The position numbers and the translations under genes are program-made. DNA of 64,000 nt from Tolumonas sp008015085 (GTDB lineage: Bacteria; Pseudomonadota; Gammaproteobacteria; Enterobacterales; Aeromonadaceae): NCBI GenBank assembly GCA_029265125.1, contig JAJUJX010000001.1, forward strand, positions 186,001-250,000, read 5' to 3'. Under the pieces are notes generated by a model. The model saw only the letters and a list, made by a program, of their open reading frames with translations, did no database searches and was not told the DNA's origin. Below, in pieces: positions 24,478 to 35,194 of the stretch; the stretch's first letter is position 1; each line of letters opens with the position of its first letter.

Positions 24478-26234
24478 GAGCAAATACTAAGAAAAATAAT
24501 AAAAAAGGTGAGATTGGAGTGGCCCAGTGGCGCTTCATGCTGCTGCTTGGTTTCATTTTTATCGGATTCACCGGATTAGTTGCCCGTACAGCCTGGATCC
24601 AGGTGATTCAGCCTGATCGGTTGAGGCAGGAAGGTGATATGCGTTCACTGCGTACTACTGCTGATCCGACAGATAGAGGTATGGTCACTGACAGAAACGG
24701 TGAACAATTAGCTGTATCTGTGCCAGTTCAGGCTGTATGGGCTGATCCGAAAGAGATCCATGAAGCTGATGGTCTGAAAAATACGGCAGCATGGATGGCG
24801 CTGGCCGATGTACTGGGCCTCGATATGCGTAAATTGACAGCCAGTGTGGCTGATCCGAAACGTCGGTTCGTCTATCTGCAACGTCAGATCACGCCGTCTG
24901 TAGCTGACTATATTGCTAAATTAAAATTACCTGGTGTTCATTTACGCCGGGAAACCCGTCGGTATTATCCTAGCGGTGAAATCAGTGCGCACCTTGTCGG
25001 CAATACCAACATTGATGGTTCTGGTATAGAAGGCGTTGAACGAGCCTTCAATGACTGGCTGAGCTCTACACCTTCCGAATACAAAATCCGCAAAGACCGG
25101 CAGGGGAGGGTTATTGAAAATATTGGGGTAGTGAAAGAAGGTAAAAAAGCTAACAACCTCGTATTGAGCATTGATCAGCGTCTGCAGTCCATTGCTTATC
25201 GCTCACTTAAGTATGCAACAGAAGTAAACAAAGCCACTTCCGGTTCGTTGGTATTGATGGATGTCACTACCGGTGAAGTACTTGCTATGGTGAATACCCC
25301 ATCATATAACCCGAATAACCGTGAGCAATATGAAAGTTTCCGTGCGCGTAACCGGGCTGTGACCGATACCTATGAACCAGGTTCTACAGTGAAGCCTATT
25401 GTGGCAATGAGTGCGCTGGAACATGGTGTAACCAGTTGGAAAGAGGTTCTCGATACCAGACCATTCTCCATCGGCGGCAAGGTTGTTACTGACAGCCATA
25501 AAATGGCTTCCGGTGGCTTATTCGATATTCTGAAGTACTCTTCCAATATAGGTATGGCGCATTTGGCATTACGTATGCAGCCACAATGGATCACAGGCAA
25601 ACTAGAAGAGTTCGGACTTGGTCAGGAGTCAGGTACTGGTCTGATGGGCGAAAGCTCAGGGATGATCCCGATGCGCAGCCGCTGGTCGAAGATTGAGCTG
25701 GCAACGCTGGGCTTTGGTTATGGTCTTCGAGTAACGCCGCTGCAACTGACAGCGGCATATGCCGCCTTAGCGAATAAAGGCGTACGTAAACCTATCTCAG
25801 TACTGAAAATTTCTCAGCCCCCACAAGGCCAGCGGGTTATCGATGCTCAAATCGCTGAACAAGTTATTCATGCGCTGGAAAGTGTGGTTGAAGAAGGCGG
25901 AACAGGCGGTAAAGCTGCCGTACCTGGCTATCGTGTTGCTGGTAAAACCGGGACAGCCAAGGTCGCTACTGCCGGCGGTTATGGTAAAGACTATGTAGGT
26001 ACTTTTGCCGGGTTTGCCCCGGTCAGTAATCCGCGTTTTGCTATGGTCGTCATTATTAACGAACCGCATGGCGGTGCCTATTATGGTGGTTCGGTCGCGG
26101 GGCCTACGTTTGCTGAAGTAATGAGCAGTGCGTTGCAATTATATAATGTTCCTCCTGATGCCTTAACCGATGAGAAAGATGAACCTACTACCGCACAACG
26201 CAGCGAGGTGAAGAAAAATGGCACTCGCTCTTGA
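24474..26234 (+). CDS. ftsI: Peptidoglycan transpeptidase FtsI (PBP3)
   Basis: 586 residues (E. coli 588). Septal transpeptidase, one N-terminal membrane helix (about 20-40), a PBP dimerisation domain (60-220) and a transpeptidase domain (255-560). Catalytic S304-T-V-K307, S356-S-N358 and K491-T-G-T494 are intact. Overlaps ftsL by four bases and murE by 17. Confidence 0.97.
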   Translation: MRANTKKNNKKGEIGVAQWRFMLLLGFIFIGFTGLVARTAWIQVIQPDRLRQEGDMRSLRTTADPTDRGMVTDRNGEQLAVSVPVQAVWADPKEIHEADGLKNTAAWMALADVLGLDMRKLTASVADPKRRFVYLQRQITPSVADYIAKLKLPGVHLRRETRRYYPSGEISAHLVGNTNIDGSGIEGVERAFNDWLSSTPSEYKIRKDRQGRVIENIGVVKEGKKANNLVLSIDQRLQSIAYRSLKYATEVNKATSGSLVLMDVTTGEVLAMVNTPSYNPNNREQYESFRARNRAVTDTYEPGSTVKPIVAMSALEHGVTSWKEVLDTRPFSIGGKVVTDSHKMASGGLFDILKYSSNIGMAHLALRMQPQWITGKLEEFGLGQESGTGLMGESSGMIPMRSRWSKIELATLGFGYGLRVTPLQLTAAYAALANKGVRKPISVLKISQPPQGQRVIDAQIAEQVIHALESVVEEGGTGGKAAVPGYRVAGKTGTAKVATAGGYGKDYVGTFAGFAPVSNPRFAMVVIINEPHGGAYYGGSVAGPTFAEVMSSALQLYNVPPDALTDEKDEPTTAQRSEVKKNGTRS

Positions 26235-27687
26235 TCAGCTATTAGCTGGTATTGGTATCAAAGCGCCAGCAATCAATTTGACAGACATGCAGTTAGATAC
26301 CCGGTTATTACAACCGGGCTCATTATTTTTGGCATTGAAAGGTCATGCGGTGGATGGCCGGTTGTTCATGCAACAAGCAGAGCAAAATGGTGCAGTGGCT
26401 ATCCTGTTTGATAATAGCGATGGTTTTGAAACTCCGCAGCTCAGTATTCCCTGTATTCCGGTACCTGCCCTGGCAGAAAAGATCAGTTATCTGGCTGGTA
26501 TATTTTATGGTTCACCGGCGCAAAAACTGGCTCTGGTGGGAGTGACAGGAACAAACGGAAAAAGCACTTGTACTCAGCTGATTGCAAATTGGACTGAACT
26601 ACTCGGACAGCGCGGTGGCATGCTGGGCACGATTGGTAATGGCCGGTTTGGTCAGTTGCGAGTCACAGAAAATACAACCGGTAGTGCAATATCGATCCAG
26701 CAGGAATTAGCGTGTTTTGTCGCAGATCAGGTTGCCGTTGCCGCTATGGAGGTTTCTTCGCACGGACTGGTGCAGCACCGAGTATCAGCATTGCCGTTTG
26801 CTGCAGCTGTATTTACTAATCTAAGTCGCGATCACCTGGATTATCATCTGACGATGGAGGCTTATGCTGATGCGAAACGTCAAATATTTAAGCAAAGCAT
26901 TCCTTCACATTGCATTTTGAATACCGATGATGCGGTAGCGCGTAACTGGTTGAAAGAAATGCCGGATGCGGTGGCATACGGTATTGATGAACCATTATCA
27001 GATCATCCGGGCCGGTTTGTTTATGCAACAGATGTTAAATATCATCCTCAGGGTGTGACTGTCAGCATTCACTCTTCATGGGGGGATGGTGTATTATCGG
27101 CCCCCCTTCTGGGGAAGTTTAACGTATCAAATATACTGGCGGCGTTAGCAGCAATGTTGGTTTTGCAGTACGACTTTAAAACGCTGTGTCAGACGGCTTC
27201 CGGCCTTCAGCCAGTTACTGGCCGCATGGAGTGTTTTGGTAATCACGATCAGCCTCTGGTTGTGGTTGATTATGCTCATACGCCAGATGGTCTGGAAAAA
27301 GCTTTACAGGCGGCAAGACAACATTGTCACGGCCGTTTGTTCTGTCTGGTTGGCTGTGGTGGTGATCGGGATCGGGGTAAACGCCCTCAAATGGCAGCAA
27401 TTGCTGAGCAGTGGGCAGATATGCTGATCCTGACAGATGACAACCCTCGTACTGAAGATCCTGCAGTAATTATTGCTGATATGTGCTCCGGGCTGAAAAA
27501 GCCGGAACAGGTGCATATTGAGCATTCACGCCCTAAAGCGATCCATTTGGCGCTATCTCAGGCAAAACCTGGGGACGTTATTCTTGTGGCTGGTAAAGGT
27601 CATGAAGATTATCAAATCATTGGTAAAGAGAAACATCATTACAGTGATCGGGAAACGGTCATGCAGTTATTGGGGGTAATATTGTGA
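26218..27687 (+). CDS. murE: UDP-MurNAc-L-Ala-D-Glu:meso-DAP ligase MurE
   Basis: 489 residues (E. coli 495). Adds the third residue of the stem peptide. ATP loop GVTGTNGKSTC at about 108-118; the DDNPRTEDP motif near residue 403 is the meso-diaminopimelate-type specificity motif, consistent with a Gram-negative wall. Start supported by GAGG eight bases upstream, inside the end of ftsI. Confidence 0.97.
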   Translation: MALALDQLLAGIGIKAPAINLTDMQLDTRLLQPGSLFLALKGHAVDGRLFMQQAEQNGAVAILFDNSDGFETPQLSIPCIPVPALAEKISYLAGIFYGSPAQKLALVGVTGTNGKSTCTQLIANWTELLGQRGGMLGTIGNGRFGQLRVTENTTGSAISIQQELACFVADQVAVAAMEVSSHGLVQHRVSALPFAAAVFTNLSRDHLDYHLTMEAYADAKRQIFKQSIPSHCILNTDDAVARNWLKEMPDAVAYGIDEPLSDHPGRFVYATDVKYHPQGVTVSIHSSWGDGVLSAPLLGKFNVSNILAALAAMLVLQYDFKTLCQTASGLQPVTGRMECFGNHDQPLVVVDYAHTPDGLEKALQAARQHCHGRLFCLVGCGGDRDRGKRPQMAAIAEQWADMLILTDDNPRTEDPAVIIADMCSGLKKPEQVHIEHSRPKAIHLALSQAKPGDVILVAGKGHEDYQIIGKEKHHYSDRETVMQLLGVIL

Positions 27688-29060
27688 TACCAATGTCATT
27701 GGCGCAGATCGCACAAGTGACAGACGGGCAGTTACTAAATTGTCCTGATGCTGCACTTATGGTTAAAAATATCAGCACCGATACCCGAACTGTCAGCGCT
27801 GGTTCTCTGTTCCTGGCCTTGCAAGGCGAACGTTTCGATGCGCATGACTTTGCCGCACAGGCTGCCGATAAAGATGCGGTTGCTATTGTTGTTTCCCGCC
27901 CACTGCCCGACGTGTCACTTCCTCAGATCCTGGTTGCTGATACCCGTATCGCGCTGGGTCAGATTGCCGCCTGGGTGCGGAATCAACTCGATTTGCAGAT
28001 TGTTGCCATTACAGGCAGCTGTGGAAAAACCACAGTCAAAGAAATGTGTGCTGCGATTTTACGACAATCCGCACCGGTGCTGGCTACTCAGGGCAATCTC
28101 AATAATGAAATCGGTGTACCGCAGACATTGTTACGCCTGACGCCTGATGAACGCTATGCAGTCGTGGAGCTAGGAGCGAATCATCCGGGTGAAATTGCCT
28201 GGACAACCTCATTGGTGAAACCTGATGTTGCTGTCATTAATAATGTCGCTGCAGCACATCTGGCTGGATTCGGTTCATTACGTGGTGTTGCTGTCGCAAA
28301 GACTGAAATTTTCTCCGGTTTATCAGAAACCGGTACTGCCATCATTAACGCTGACAGTGAATTTTATGACTGGTGGCGGGAAATTTTATCTGTACGCACG
28401 CTGAGCTTTGGTGTTGAAAACCCAAAGGCCGATTTCAGAGCGGAAAACATTGAGCAAAATGAAGCCGGTATCGCAAGTTTCATGCTGATTTGTCCGCTGG
28501 GACGAATAGCGATTCAGTTACCGGTGCCCGGATTACATAATGTTAGTAATGCGTTAGCTGCAGCAGCTGTCACTACCTCACTGGGATTATCGCTGGAACA
28601 GGTTAAATCTGGTCTGATGACAATGGTACCGGTAAAAGGCCGTTTTTGTGTCCAGAAATTATCTGATTCGGTTACGGTGATTGATGATACCTATAATGCC
28701 AGTGTGCAGTCAGTGATGGCCGCGATTGATACGCTGTCGGTGATGCCGGGTCACAGAGTGCTGGTATTTGGCGATATGGGGGAGTTAGGTGCTGATGCAG
28801 CTACTCTGCATCGTCAGATCGGTGAACATGCTAAAGCAAAGAAACTGGACACGGTTCTCACCATTGGCGAATTATCCCGTAACACCGCTGAGGCTGCTTC
28901 AGGGCAACATTTTGTGAACAAAGAAAGTTTGTATCAGGCTTTGCAGCAATTGATGCAACAACAACGACCTGTGACTATTCTCGCCAAAGGTGCACGCAGT
29001 GCCCGGATGGAAGATGTCGTCGCTTTTGTTAAATCCTGTGAGGAAAAAACAGCATGTTAG
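27684..29060 (+). CDS. murF: UDP-MurNAc-tripeptide:D-Ala-D-Ala ligase MurF
   Basis: 458 residues (E. coli 452). Adds the D-Ala-D-Ala dipeptide. ATP loop AITGSCGKTTVKEM near 109; ELGANHPGEI and INNVAAAHLAGFGS segments are family-typical. The start is GTG overlapping the murE stop (GTGA), with GGGGGT six bases before; an ATG three codons later is an alternative. Its substrate D-Ala-D-Ala must come from a ddl gene outside this cluster. Confidence 0.96.
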   Translation: MIPMSLAQIAQVTDGQLLNCPDAALMVKNISTDTRTVSAGSLFLALQGERFDAHDFAAQAADKDAVAIVVSRPLPDVSLPQILVADTRIALGQIAAWVRNQLDLQIVAITGSCGKTTVKEMCAAILRQSAPVLATQGNLNNEIGVPQTLLRLTPDERYAVVELGANHPGEIAWTTSLVKPDVAVINNVAAAHLAGFGSLRGVAVAKTEIFSGLSETGTAIINADSEFYDWWREILSVRTLSFGVENPKADFRAENIEQNEAGIASFMLICPLGRIAIQLPVPGLHNVSNALAAAAVTTSLGLSLEQVKSGLMTMVPVKGRFCVQKLSDSVTVIDDTYNASVQSVMAAIDTLSVMPGHRVLVFGDMGELGADAATLHRQIGEHAKAKKLDTVLTIGELSRNTAEAASGQHFVNKESLYQALQQLMQQQRPVTILAKGARSARMEDVVAFVKSCEEKTAC

Positions 29061-30136
29061 TATGGCTGGCGGAGTGGTTAACGCCCCATTTATCCTTTTT
29101 TCATGTGGTCTCTTATCTGACCTTCCGTGCCATCATGTCTATCCTGACCGGGTTGGGCTTTGCGCTTTGGATAGGACCTCACTTGATCCGCCGGTTGCAG
29201 CTGTTGCAAATTGGTCAGGTGGTTCGCAATGACGGTCCGCAATCACATTTCAGCAAAGCCGGAACACCGACCATGGGTGGGATCATGATCCTGCTGTCTA
29301 TTTTTCTGTCGGTTATCCTGTGGGCTCGACTGAGTAATCCTTATGTCTGGGTCGTCCTGTTTGTGCTGGTTAGTTTTGGAACTATCGGATTCATTGATGA
29401 CTACCGGAAGGTGATCCGTAAAAATCCTGATGGTCTGATTGCTCGCTGGAAATACTTCTGGCAATCGGCCTCTGCACTGGTTGTCGCGTTTTTCCTTTAC
29501 AGCACCGCATCATCAGATGCTCAAACCGTGCTTGTGGTGCCATTTTTCAAAGAAATCATGCCGCAACTGGGCTTGGTGTTCATTCTGATGACCTACTTTG
29601 TAATCGTCGGCTCATCTAATGCGGTCAACCTGACTGATGGTCTTGATGGCTTGGCAATTATGCCGACAGTCATGGTAGCTGCCGGATTCGCGCTGATAGC
29701 CTGGGCGACAGGCAACGTAAACTTTGCGAATTATCTGCATATTCCTTATGTAGCAAATGCTTCTGAGCTGATGGTGATCTGTACCGCTATTATCGGTGCC
29801 GGGCTGGGGTTCCTGTGGTTTAACACCTATCCGGCACAGGTATTCATGGGCGATGTCGGCTCTCTGGCCCTAGGCGCTATTCTGGGGGTCATTGCTGTGT
29901 TGGTTCGTCAGGAGTTTCTGCTGTTTATTATGGGCGGTGTTTTTGTAATGGAAACACTGTCTGTGATCCTACAGGTTGGCTCTTACAAATTAAGAGGTCA
30001 GCGTATCTTCCGTATGGCTCCAATTCATCACCACTACGAACTGAAAGGCTGGCCCGAGCCGCGAGTGATCGTTCGTTTCTGGATCATCACTCTCGTGCTG
30101 GTATTGCTGGGTCTGGTCACTCTGAAACTGAGGTAA
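29054..30136 (+). CDS. mraY: Phospho-MurNAc-pentapeptide transferase MraY
   Basis: 360 residues, the E. coli length. Makes lipid I on undecaprenyl phosphate. About ten membrane helices; conserved IDDYRKV (near 114), SNAVNLTDGLDGLA (near 190) and the HHHYELKG motif (near 325). Overlaps the murF stop by seven bases. Confidence 0.97.
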   Translation: MLVWLAEWLTPHLSFFHVVSYLTFRAIMSILTGLGFALWIGPHLIRRLQLLQIGQVVRNDGPQSHFSKAGTPTMGGIMILLSIFLSVILWARLSNPYVWVVLFVLVSFGTIGFIDDYRKVIRKNPDGLIARWKYFWQSASALVVAFFLYSTASSDAQTVLVVPFFKEIMPQLGLVFILMTYFVIVGSSNAVNLTDGLDGLAIMPTVMVAAGFALIAWATGNVNFANYLHIPYVANASELMVICTAIIGAGLGFLWFNTYPAQVFMGDVGSLALGAILGVIAVLVRQEFLLFIMGGVFVMETLSVILQVGSYKLRGQRIFRMAPIHHHYELKGWPEPRVIVRFWIITLVLVLLGLVTLKLR

Positions 30137-30143
30137 TTACAAG

Positions 30144-31436
30144 ATGAAACAGGTTGTCATCATCGGTTTAGGTAAAACAGGACTTTCCTGCGTGACATAC
30201 TTTCGTCAGCGTGGAATTACGCCTGTAGTGATGGATACCCGTGAAAATCCACCGGGGAAAGAGTCTTTACCAGCCGAATGCCGCCTGCTCACCGGTCCTC
30301 TGGATGCTGATACGTTATGTTCTGCCTCTTTGATTGTTGCCAGCCCGGGTGTTGCCTTAGCAACGCCGGCTCTACAGGTTGCAAAAGCAGCTGGTGTTGA
30401 GATTGTTGGTGACATTGAGCTTTTTGCCCGCGAAGCAAAAGCTCCGATAGTCGCGATTACCGGTTCTAATGGTAAAAGCACAGTTACTGCGCTGGTTGGT
30501 TTAATGGCGGCAGAAGCGGGTTTTAAAGTGGGTGTCGGTGGCAATATCGGAACGCCGGCGCTTGATCTGTTACTGCAGCCTGCTGATCTGTATGTCCTTG
30601 AATTGTCAAGTTTCCAATTAGAAACAACCAGCTCGTTAAAACCAGCGGCAGCGGTCATTCTGAATTTGAGTGAAGATCATCTGGATCGTTATGACGGCAT
30701 GGCTGGGTATCTGGCTGCTAAACAGCGTATTTTTTCAAATGCAAAGCGGATTGTTGTAAATCGTGATGATGCAGCAACATACCCTCCGCAACAGTCATAC
30801 CGGCAAAGCTTCGGACTGAATGCAGAAGCTTATGGCCGTATTCAGCGGGATAACCAACTCTGGCTTAGTGTGGCCGGAAAACCGGTTCTGCCAGTTAGCG
30901 AGCTGAATATAGTAGGGGCTCATAATCAGATGAACGCCTTAGCTGCAATGGCGTTAGCCGATGCAGTTGCTATCCCTCAGCCTGCACAACTGAATGTATT
31001 GCGCTCATTCTCAGGTTTGGAGCACCGTTGTCAGTTCGTGCGCGAAGTGAATGGTGTCCGTTGGATCAATGATTCAAAGGCAACTAATGTTGGTTCAACT
31101 CTGGCAGCTGTAGCCGGAGTTGGTGAAAGTGTCAAAGGACGTTTGTGGCTGCTTGCAGGTGGTCAAGGCAAGGGGCAGGACTTTTCGCCGCTGCAACCAC
31201 TACTGGCTAACCAGATTTATCGTATGGTCTGTTTTGGTCAGGATGCAGATACGTTGCTGAAACTTGCGGATAATACCCAGCGTGTCACCGATTTGGATGA
31301 AGCTGTCCGCTGCATTGCAGCAGAAGCTCAACCGGGCGACTGGGTGTTGTTGGCTCCGGCATGTGCCAGCTTGGATCAATTCCGTAATTTTGAACAGCGC
31401 GGTCAGCATTTTGCTGATCTGGTGAACGCGTTATGA
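30144..31436 (+). CDS. murD: UDP-MurNAc-L-alanine:D-glutamate ligase MurD
   Basis: 430 residues (E. coli 438). Adds D-Glu to UDP-MurNAc-L-Ala. N-terminal Rossmann-like GLGKTGLSCV (8-17), ATP loop AITGSNGKSTVTALV near 107-121, NLSEDHLDRY near 173, and WINDSKATNVGST near 300. It follows mraY by seven bases and overlaps ftsW by four. Confidence 0.97.
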   Translation: MKQVVIIGLGKTGLSCVTYFRQRGITPVVMDTRENPPGKESLPAECRLLTGPLDADTLCSASLIVASPGVALATPALQVAKAAGVEIVGDIELFAREAKAPIVAITGSNGKSTVTALVGLMAAEAGFKVGVGGNIGTPALDLLLQPADLYVLELSSFQLETTSSLKPAAAVILNLSEDHLDRYDGMAGYLAAKQRIFSNAKRIVVNRDDAATYPPQQSYRQSFGLNAEAYGRIQRDNQLWLSVAGKPVLPVSELNIVGAHNQMNALAAMALADAVAIPQPAQLNVLRSFSGLEHRCQFVREVNGVRWINDSKATNVGSTLAAVAGVGESVKGRLWLLAGGQGKGQDFSPLQPLLANQIYRMVCFGQDADTLLKLADNTQRVTDLDEAVRCIAAEAQPGDWVLLAPACASLDQFRNFEQRGQHFADLVNAL

Positions 31437-32611
31437 AGCAGATTTTTAACACTATGATGAGCGCATTATGGCGATGGTTCGTTCCTGAACGGCCTTCGTT
31501 TTATGATCGCGGCCTGCTGGCACTGATGTTTTCCCTGATGGGGATCGGTCTGATCATGGTTGCTTCTGCATCAATAAAAGAAGGTCCGGGTGGTGATATG
31601 TTTTATTTCACCAAACGGCATCTGGCTTTTCTGTTCATTTGTCTGGCGATTGGTGTCGGTACATTGTATTTACCAGTTGAGCGCTGGAAAAACTGGAGTG
31701 GTCAGCTATTAGTTGGTGCCTTGGGGTTATTATTTGCGGTGCTGGCTATTGGCCGTACTGTCAACGGGGCGAAACGCTGGATTGGCTTTGGTTTTTTCAA
31801 CATTCAGCCAGCAGAACTGGCTAAACTGGCATTGATTGTCTTCATCGCCAGCTACCTGGTTCGTCGCAGTGAAGAGGTTCGCGGTAATCTGGTTGGGTTT
31901 CTGAAACCGTTAGCCGTTGTCTTTTTGCTGGCGATCATGCTGCTGGCTCAGCCTGATCTGGGTTCAGTCATCGTGCTGTTTGTCTGTACATTTGGACTGT
32001 TATTCATCGGTGGAGCCAAAGTTATCCAGTTTATTGCAATTATTGCGGCTGGCATTACCGCACTGATTGGGCTGGTTGTCTTTGAACCTTACCGTATGCG
32101 CCGAGTGACCTCATTTCTCGACCCATGGGCTGATCCGTTCGGCAGCGGCTACCAGCTAACCCAATCGCTAATGGCCTTTGGACGTGGTGGTTTCTGGGGA
32201 CAAGGATTGGGAAATTCTGTTCAGAAATTATCCTATTTGCCAGAAGCACATACTGACTTCGTTTTTGCCATTCTGGGTGAAGAGCTTGGATATTTCGGTG
32301 TATTGATAGTCTTGTTTCTGCAGCTTTTGCTGGCGCTGAAAGCGTTACAAATCGGCCGTACAGCACTGTTCCGCAATAAGTTTTTTGAAGGCTATACCGC
32401 TTGTGGCATTGGTATCTGGTTCAGCTTTCAGACTGTCGTCAACGTTGGTGCAGCTGCCGGCATGCTACCAACCAAAGGTCTGACTCTGCCGTTGGTCAGC
32501 TATGGTGGTTCAAGTCTGATTGCTATCACGATGGCGGTAGCAATATTACTGCGCATTGATTTTGAACGCAGACTGGACACCAGCCAGGTTATTCAGCGGG
32601 AGGCCGTATGA
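31433..32611 (+). CDS. ftsW: Septal peptidoglycan glycosyltransferase FtsW
   Basis: 392 residues (E. coli 414). SEDS polymerase that works with FtsI. About ten membrane helices; conserved NGAKRWIGFGFFNIQPAE (near 103), LAQPDLGSVIVL (near 163), LPEAHTDFVFAILGEELG (near 266) and the C-terminal PLVSYGGSSLI. Overlaps murD and murG by four bases each (ATGA). Confidence 0.96.
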   Translation: MKQIFNTMMSALWRWFVPERPSFYDRGLLALMFSLMGIGLIMVASASIKEGPGGDMFYFTKRHLAFLFICLAIGVGTLYLPVERWKNWSGQLLVGALGLLFAVLAIGRTVNGAKRWIGFGFFNIQPAELAKLALIVFIASYLVRRSEEVRGNLVGFLKPLAVVFLLAIMLLAQPDLGSVIVLFVCTFGLLFIGGAKVIQFIAIIAAGITALIGLVVFEPYRMRRVTSFLDPWADPFGSGYQLTQSLMAFGRGGFWGQGLGNSVQKLSYLPEAHTDFVFAILGEELGYFGVLIVLFLQLLLALKALQIGRTALFRNKFFEGYTACGIGIWFSFQTVVNVGAAAGMLPTKGLTLPLVSYGGSSLIAITMAVAILLRIDFERRLDTSQVIQREAV

Positions 32612-33675
32612 GTCGCACAATAGTCATTATGGCAGGTGGAACTGGCGGTCATGTCTTTCCTGGTTTGGCGGTTGCTCACCACTTAGAAGCGGATGGCTGG
32701 AAAATTGTCTGGCTTGGCACGCCGGATAGAATGGAGGCCGACTTAGTGCCGGCACATGGTTTCCCTATTGAATTTATCAATATTCGCGGGCTAAGAAATC
32801 ATGGATTTATCCGCAAATTAATGGCGCCGTTTCAGATCAGTAAAGCTGTTATGCAGGCATTATTGATCCTGCGCCGTATAAAACCGGATGTTGTACTGGG
32901 AATGGGCGGATATGCTGCAGGGCCGGGTGGTGTTGCTGCCAAATTACTGGGCATTCCACTGGTATTGCATGAGCAAAATGCCGCCGCTGGGCTAACAAAC
33001 CGTCTGCTGGCAAAGATTGCATCCCGTATTCTAATGGGATTTGAAGGCGCATTCCCATTAACTGAACGTTCTCGGATTGTAGGCAATCCGGTTCGGGATG
33101 AGTTTTTACAACTGGCACAGAAACCACTGAAGACATATCAGTCCGACAGACCACTGAAAGTCCTCATTGTGGGTGGCAGTTTAGGGGCGAGACCGTTGAA
33201 TCAGGTAGTGCCTCATGCACTGGCTAAATTGAATAACATTGATGTGTGGCATCAGAGTGGTAAAGGGAATGCTAAACCAGTGAATGAACTTTATCATTCG
33301 CTAGGTGTGACGACAGTTAATGTCAGTGAATTCATCACTGATATGGCCGCTGCTTATGACTGGGCGGATCTGCTGATTTGCCGGGCTGGTGCGTTGACAG
33401 TTGCCGAAGTGGCTGCTGCTGGCGTTCCAGCTGTGTTTGTTCCATTACCTCATGCGGTTGATGATCATCAGACGAAAAATGCAGAAAGCCTGACTAAGCG
33501 TGGTGCAGCCATATTGATGCCACAAAAGGTAATGTCAGCGGAAAAATTGGCTGAACAAATAGCCCAATGGCAGAAGGAACCTCGCCAGTTACAAAAAATG
33601 GCACAGCTTTCCCGGTCAGCAGCAATTCTTGATGCAACAGATCGGGTTGTAAGTGAATGCAAAGCATTAATTTAA
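32608..33675 (+). CDS. murG: Lipid II synthase MurG
   Basis: 355 residues, the E. coli length. Transfers GlcNAc from UDP-GlcNAc to lipid I on the inner face of the membrane. N-terminal AGGTGGHVFPGLAVA (9-23), HEQNAAAGLTNR near 125 and the C-terminal donor-binding ICRAGALTVAEVAAAG near 257 are visible. Confidence 0.97.
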   Translation: MSRTIVIMAGGTGGHVFPGLAVAHHLEADGWKIVWLGTPDRMEADLVPAHGFPIEFINIRGLRNHGFIRKLMAPFQISKAVMQALLILRRIKPDVVLGMGGYAAGPGGVAAKLLGIPLVLHEQNAAAGLTNRLLAKIASRILMGFEGAFPLTERSRIVGNPVRDEFLQLAQKPLKTYQSDRPLKVLIVGGSLGARPLNQVVPHALAKLNNIDVWHQSGKGNAKPVNELYHSLGVTTVNVSEFITDMAAAYDWADLLICRAGALTVAEVAAAGVPAVFVPLPHAVDDHQTKNAESLTKRGAAILMPQKVMSAEKLAEQIAQWQKEPRQLQKMAQLSRSAAILDATDRVVSECKALI

Positions 33676-33696
33676 AGAACAGAGATTAGAACGCAG

Positions 33697-35151
33697 ATGA
33701 CAAAGGTCGAGTTAGCCAAGTTAAGAACCATGATCCCGGAAATGCGCCGGGTCCGCCGTATTCATTTTATCGGTATCGGCGGTGCCGGAATGGGCGGTAT
33801 TGCGGAAGTGCTGGCTAACGAAGGATATCAGGTCAGTGGCTCTGATATTGCGAATAACAGAGTGACTGAGCATCTTGCTTCTTTAGGGGCTGAGATCAAG
33901 ATCGGCCACAAAGCCGAAAATGTACATGGGGCCAGCGTTGTAGTTGTATCAACAGCCATTCATGCTGATAACCCTGAAGTGATGGCTGCACGGGAATTAC
34001 GTATTCCGGTGGTTCGTCGAGCAGAGATGCTGGCTGAATTGATGCGTTACCGTCATGGTATTGCTATTGCCGGTACTCATGGTAAGACGACTACGACCAG
34101 CCTCATTGCCAGCGTGTATGCTCAGGCCGGCGCAGATCCTACCTTCGTTATTGGTGGATTACTCAACAGTGCAGGTACCAATGCCCGTTTAGGTACCAGC
34201 CGTTATCTGATTGCAGAAGCTGATGAGAGTGATGCGTCTTTCCTGCACCTGCAACCGATGGTCGCAATCGTAACAAATATTGAAGCCGACCATATGGATA
34301 CTTATGGCGGTGACTTCACTAAGTTACGCGCAACTTTCCTGGAGTTTTTACACAACCTGCCATTTTATGGGCTGGCCGTTGTTTGCATTGATGATCCTGT
34401 GATCCGTGGTCTGTTGCCAGAAATCGGCCGAGCTACCATCACGTATGGCTACAGTGATGACGCAGATATTCAGGTTCAGGAGTTTGTACAGGAAGGTAGC
34501 CAGAGCCGCTTTCAGTTACGGCTGCAAGATGGTTCTGTTTTACCTCTGCGCCTTAACCTGCCGGGACGGCATAATGCATTAAATGCAGCTGCTGCAGTCG
34601 CAGTTGCGTTGGAAGATCATATTCCAACCGATGCAGTTGTAGATGCTTTGGCTCAGTTTGCTGGTGTTGGCCGTCGTTTCCAGCAATACGGTGAATTTGA
34701 CACTGGTGCTGGTAAAGCCTTACTGGTAGATGATTACGGTCATCATCCTACCGAAGTTAAAGCTACATTAGCATCTGCTCGCGCGGCATGGCCTGATCGC
34801 CGGTTAGTGATGATTTTCCAGCCTCACCGTTATACACGCACCCGTGATTTGTATGATGACTTTGCGGATGTGCTGGCGAAGGTAGATGCGCTGATCATGC
34901 TGGATGTTTATTCTGCTGGTGAAGATCCAATTCCGGGGGCTGATGGTCGCAGTCTGTGCCGATCAATCCGCCAGCGAGGTATTCTTGATCCTATTTTTGT
35001 CGCTACACCGGCAGAAGTTCCGGCAGTATTAGCAGATGTGTTAAAGGATGGCGATGTGGTACTGACCCAGGGTGCAGGGAATGTTGGTCAATTATCACGC
35101 CGGCTGGCTGAACTGAAATTAGACGTCAGCGCGATGAAGGCGTTAAATTAA
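33697..35151 (+). CDS. murC: UDP-N-acetylmuramate:L-alanine ligase MurC
   Basis: 484 residues (E. coli 491). First Mur ligase. N-terminal IHFIGIGGAGMGGIAEVL (22-39), ATP loop IAGTHGKTTTTSLIA near 124, EADESDASFLHL near 172 and VDDYGHHPTE near 345. The next gene is ftsQ; ddl is not between them. Confidence 0.97.
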   Translation: MTKVELAKLRTMIPEMRRVRRIHFIGIGGAGMGGIAEVLANEGYQVSGSDIANNRVTEHLASLGAEIKIGHKAENVHGASVVVVSTAIHADNPEVMAARELRIPVVRRAEMLAELMRYRHGIAIAGTHGKTTTTSLIASVYAQAGADPTFVIGGLLNSAGTNARLGTSRYLIAEADESDASFLHLQPMVAIVTNIEADHMDTYGGDFTKLRATFLEFLHNLPFYGLAVVCIDDPVIRGLLPEIGRATITYGYSDDADIQVQEFVQEGSQSRFQLRLQDGSVLPLRLNLPGRHNALNAAAAVAVALEDHIPTDAVVDALAQFAGVGRRFQQYGEFDTGAGKALLVDDYGHHPTEVKATLASARAAWPDRRLVMIFQPHRYTRTRDLYDDFADVLAKVDALIMLDVYSAGEDPIPGADGRSLCRSIRQRGILDPIFVATPAEVPAVLADVLKDGDVVLTQGAGNVGQLSRRLAELKLDVSAMKALN

Positions 35152-35194
35152 CAGATTAACTGTCAAAATGGATTTGTATAAGTCCTAAACAGTT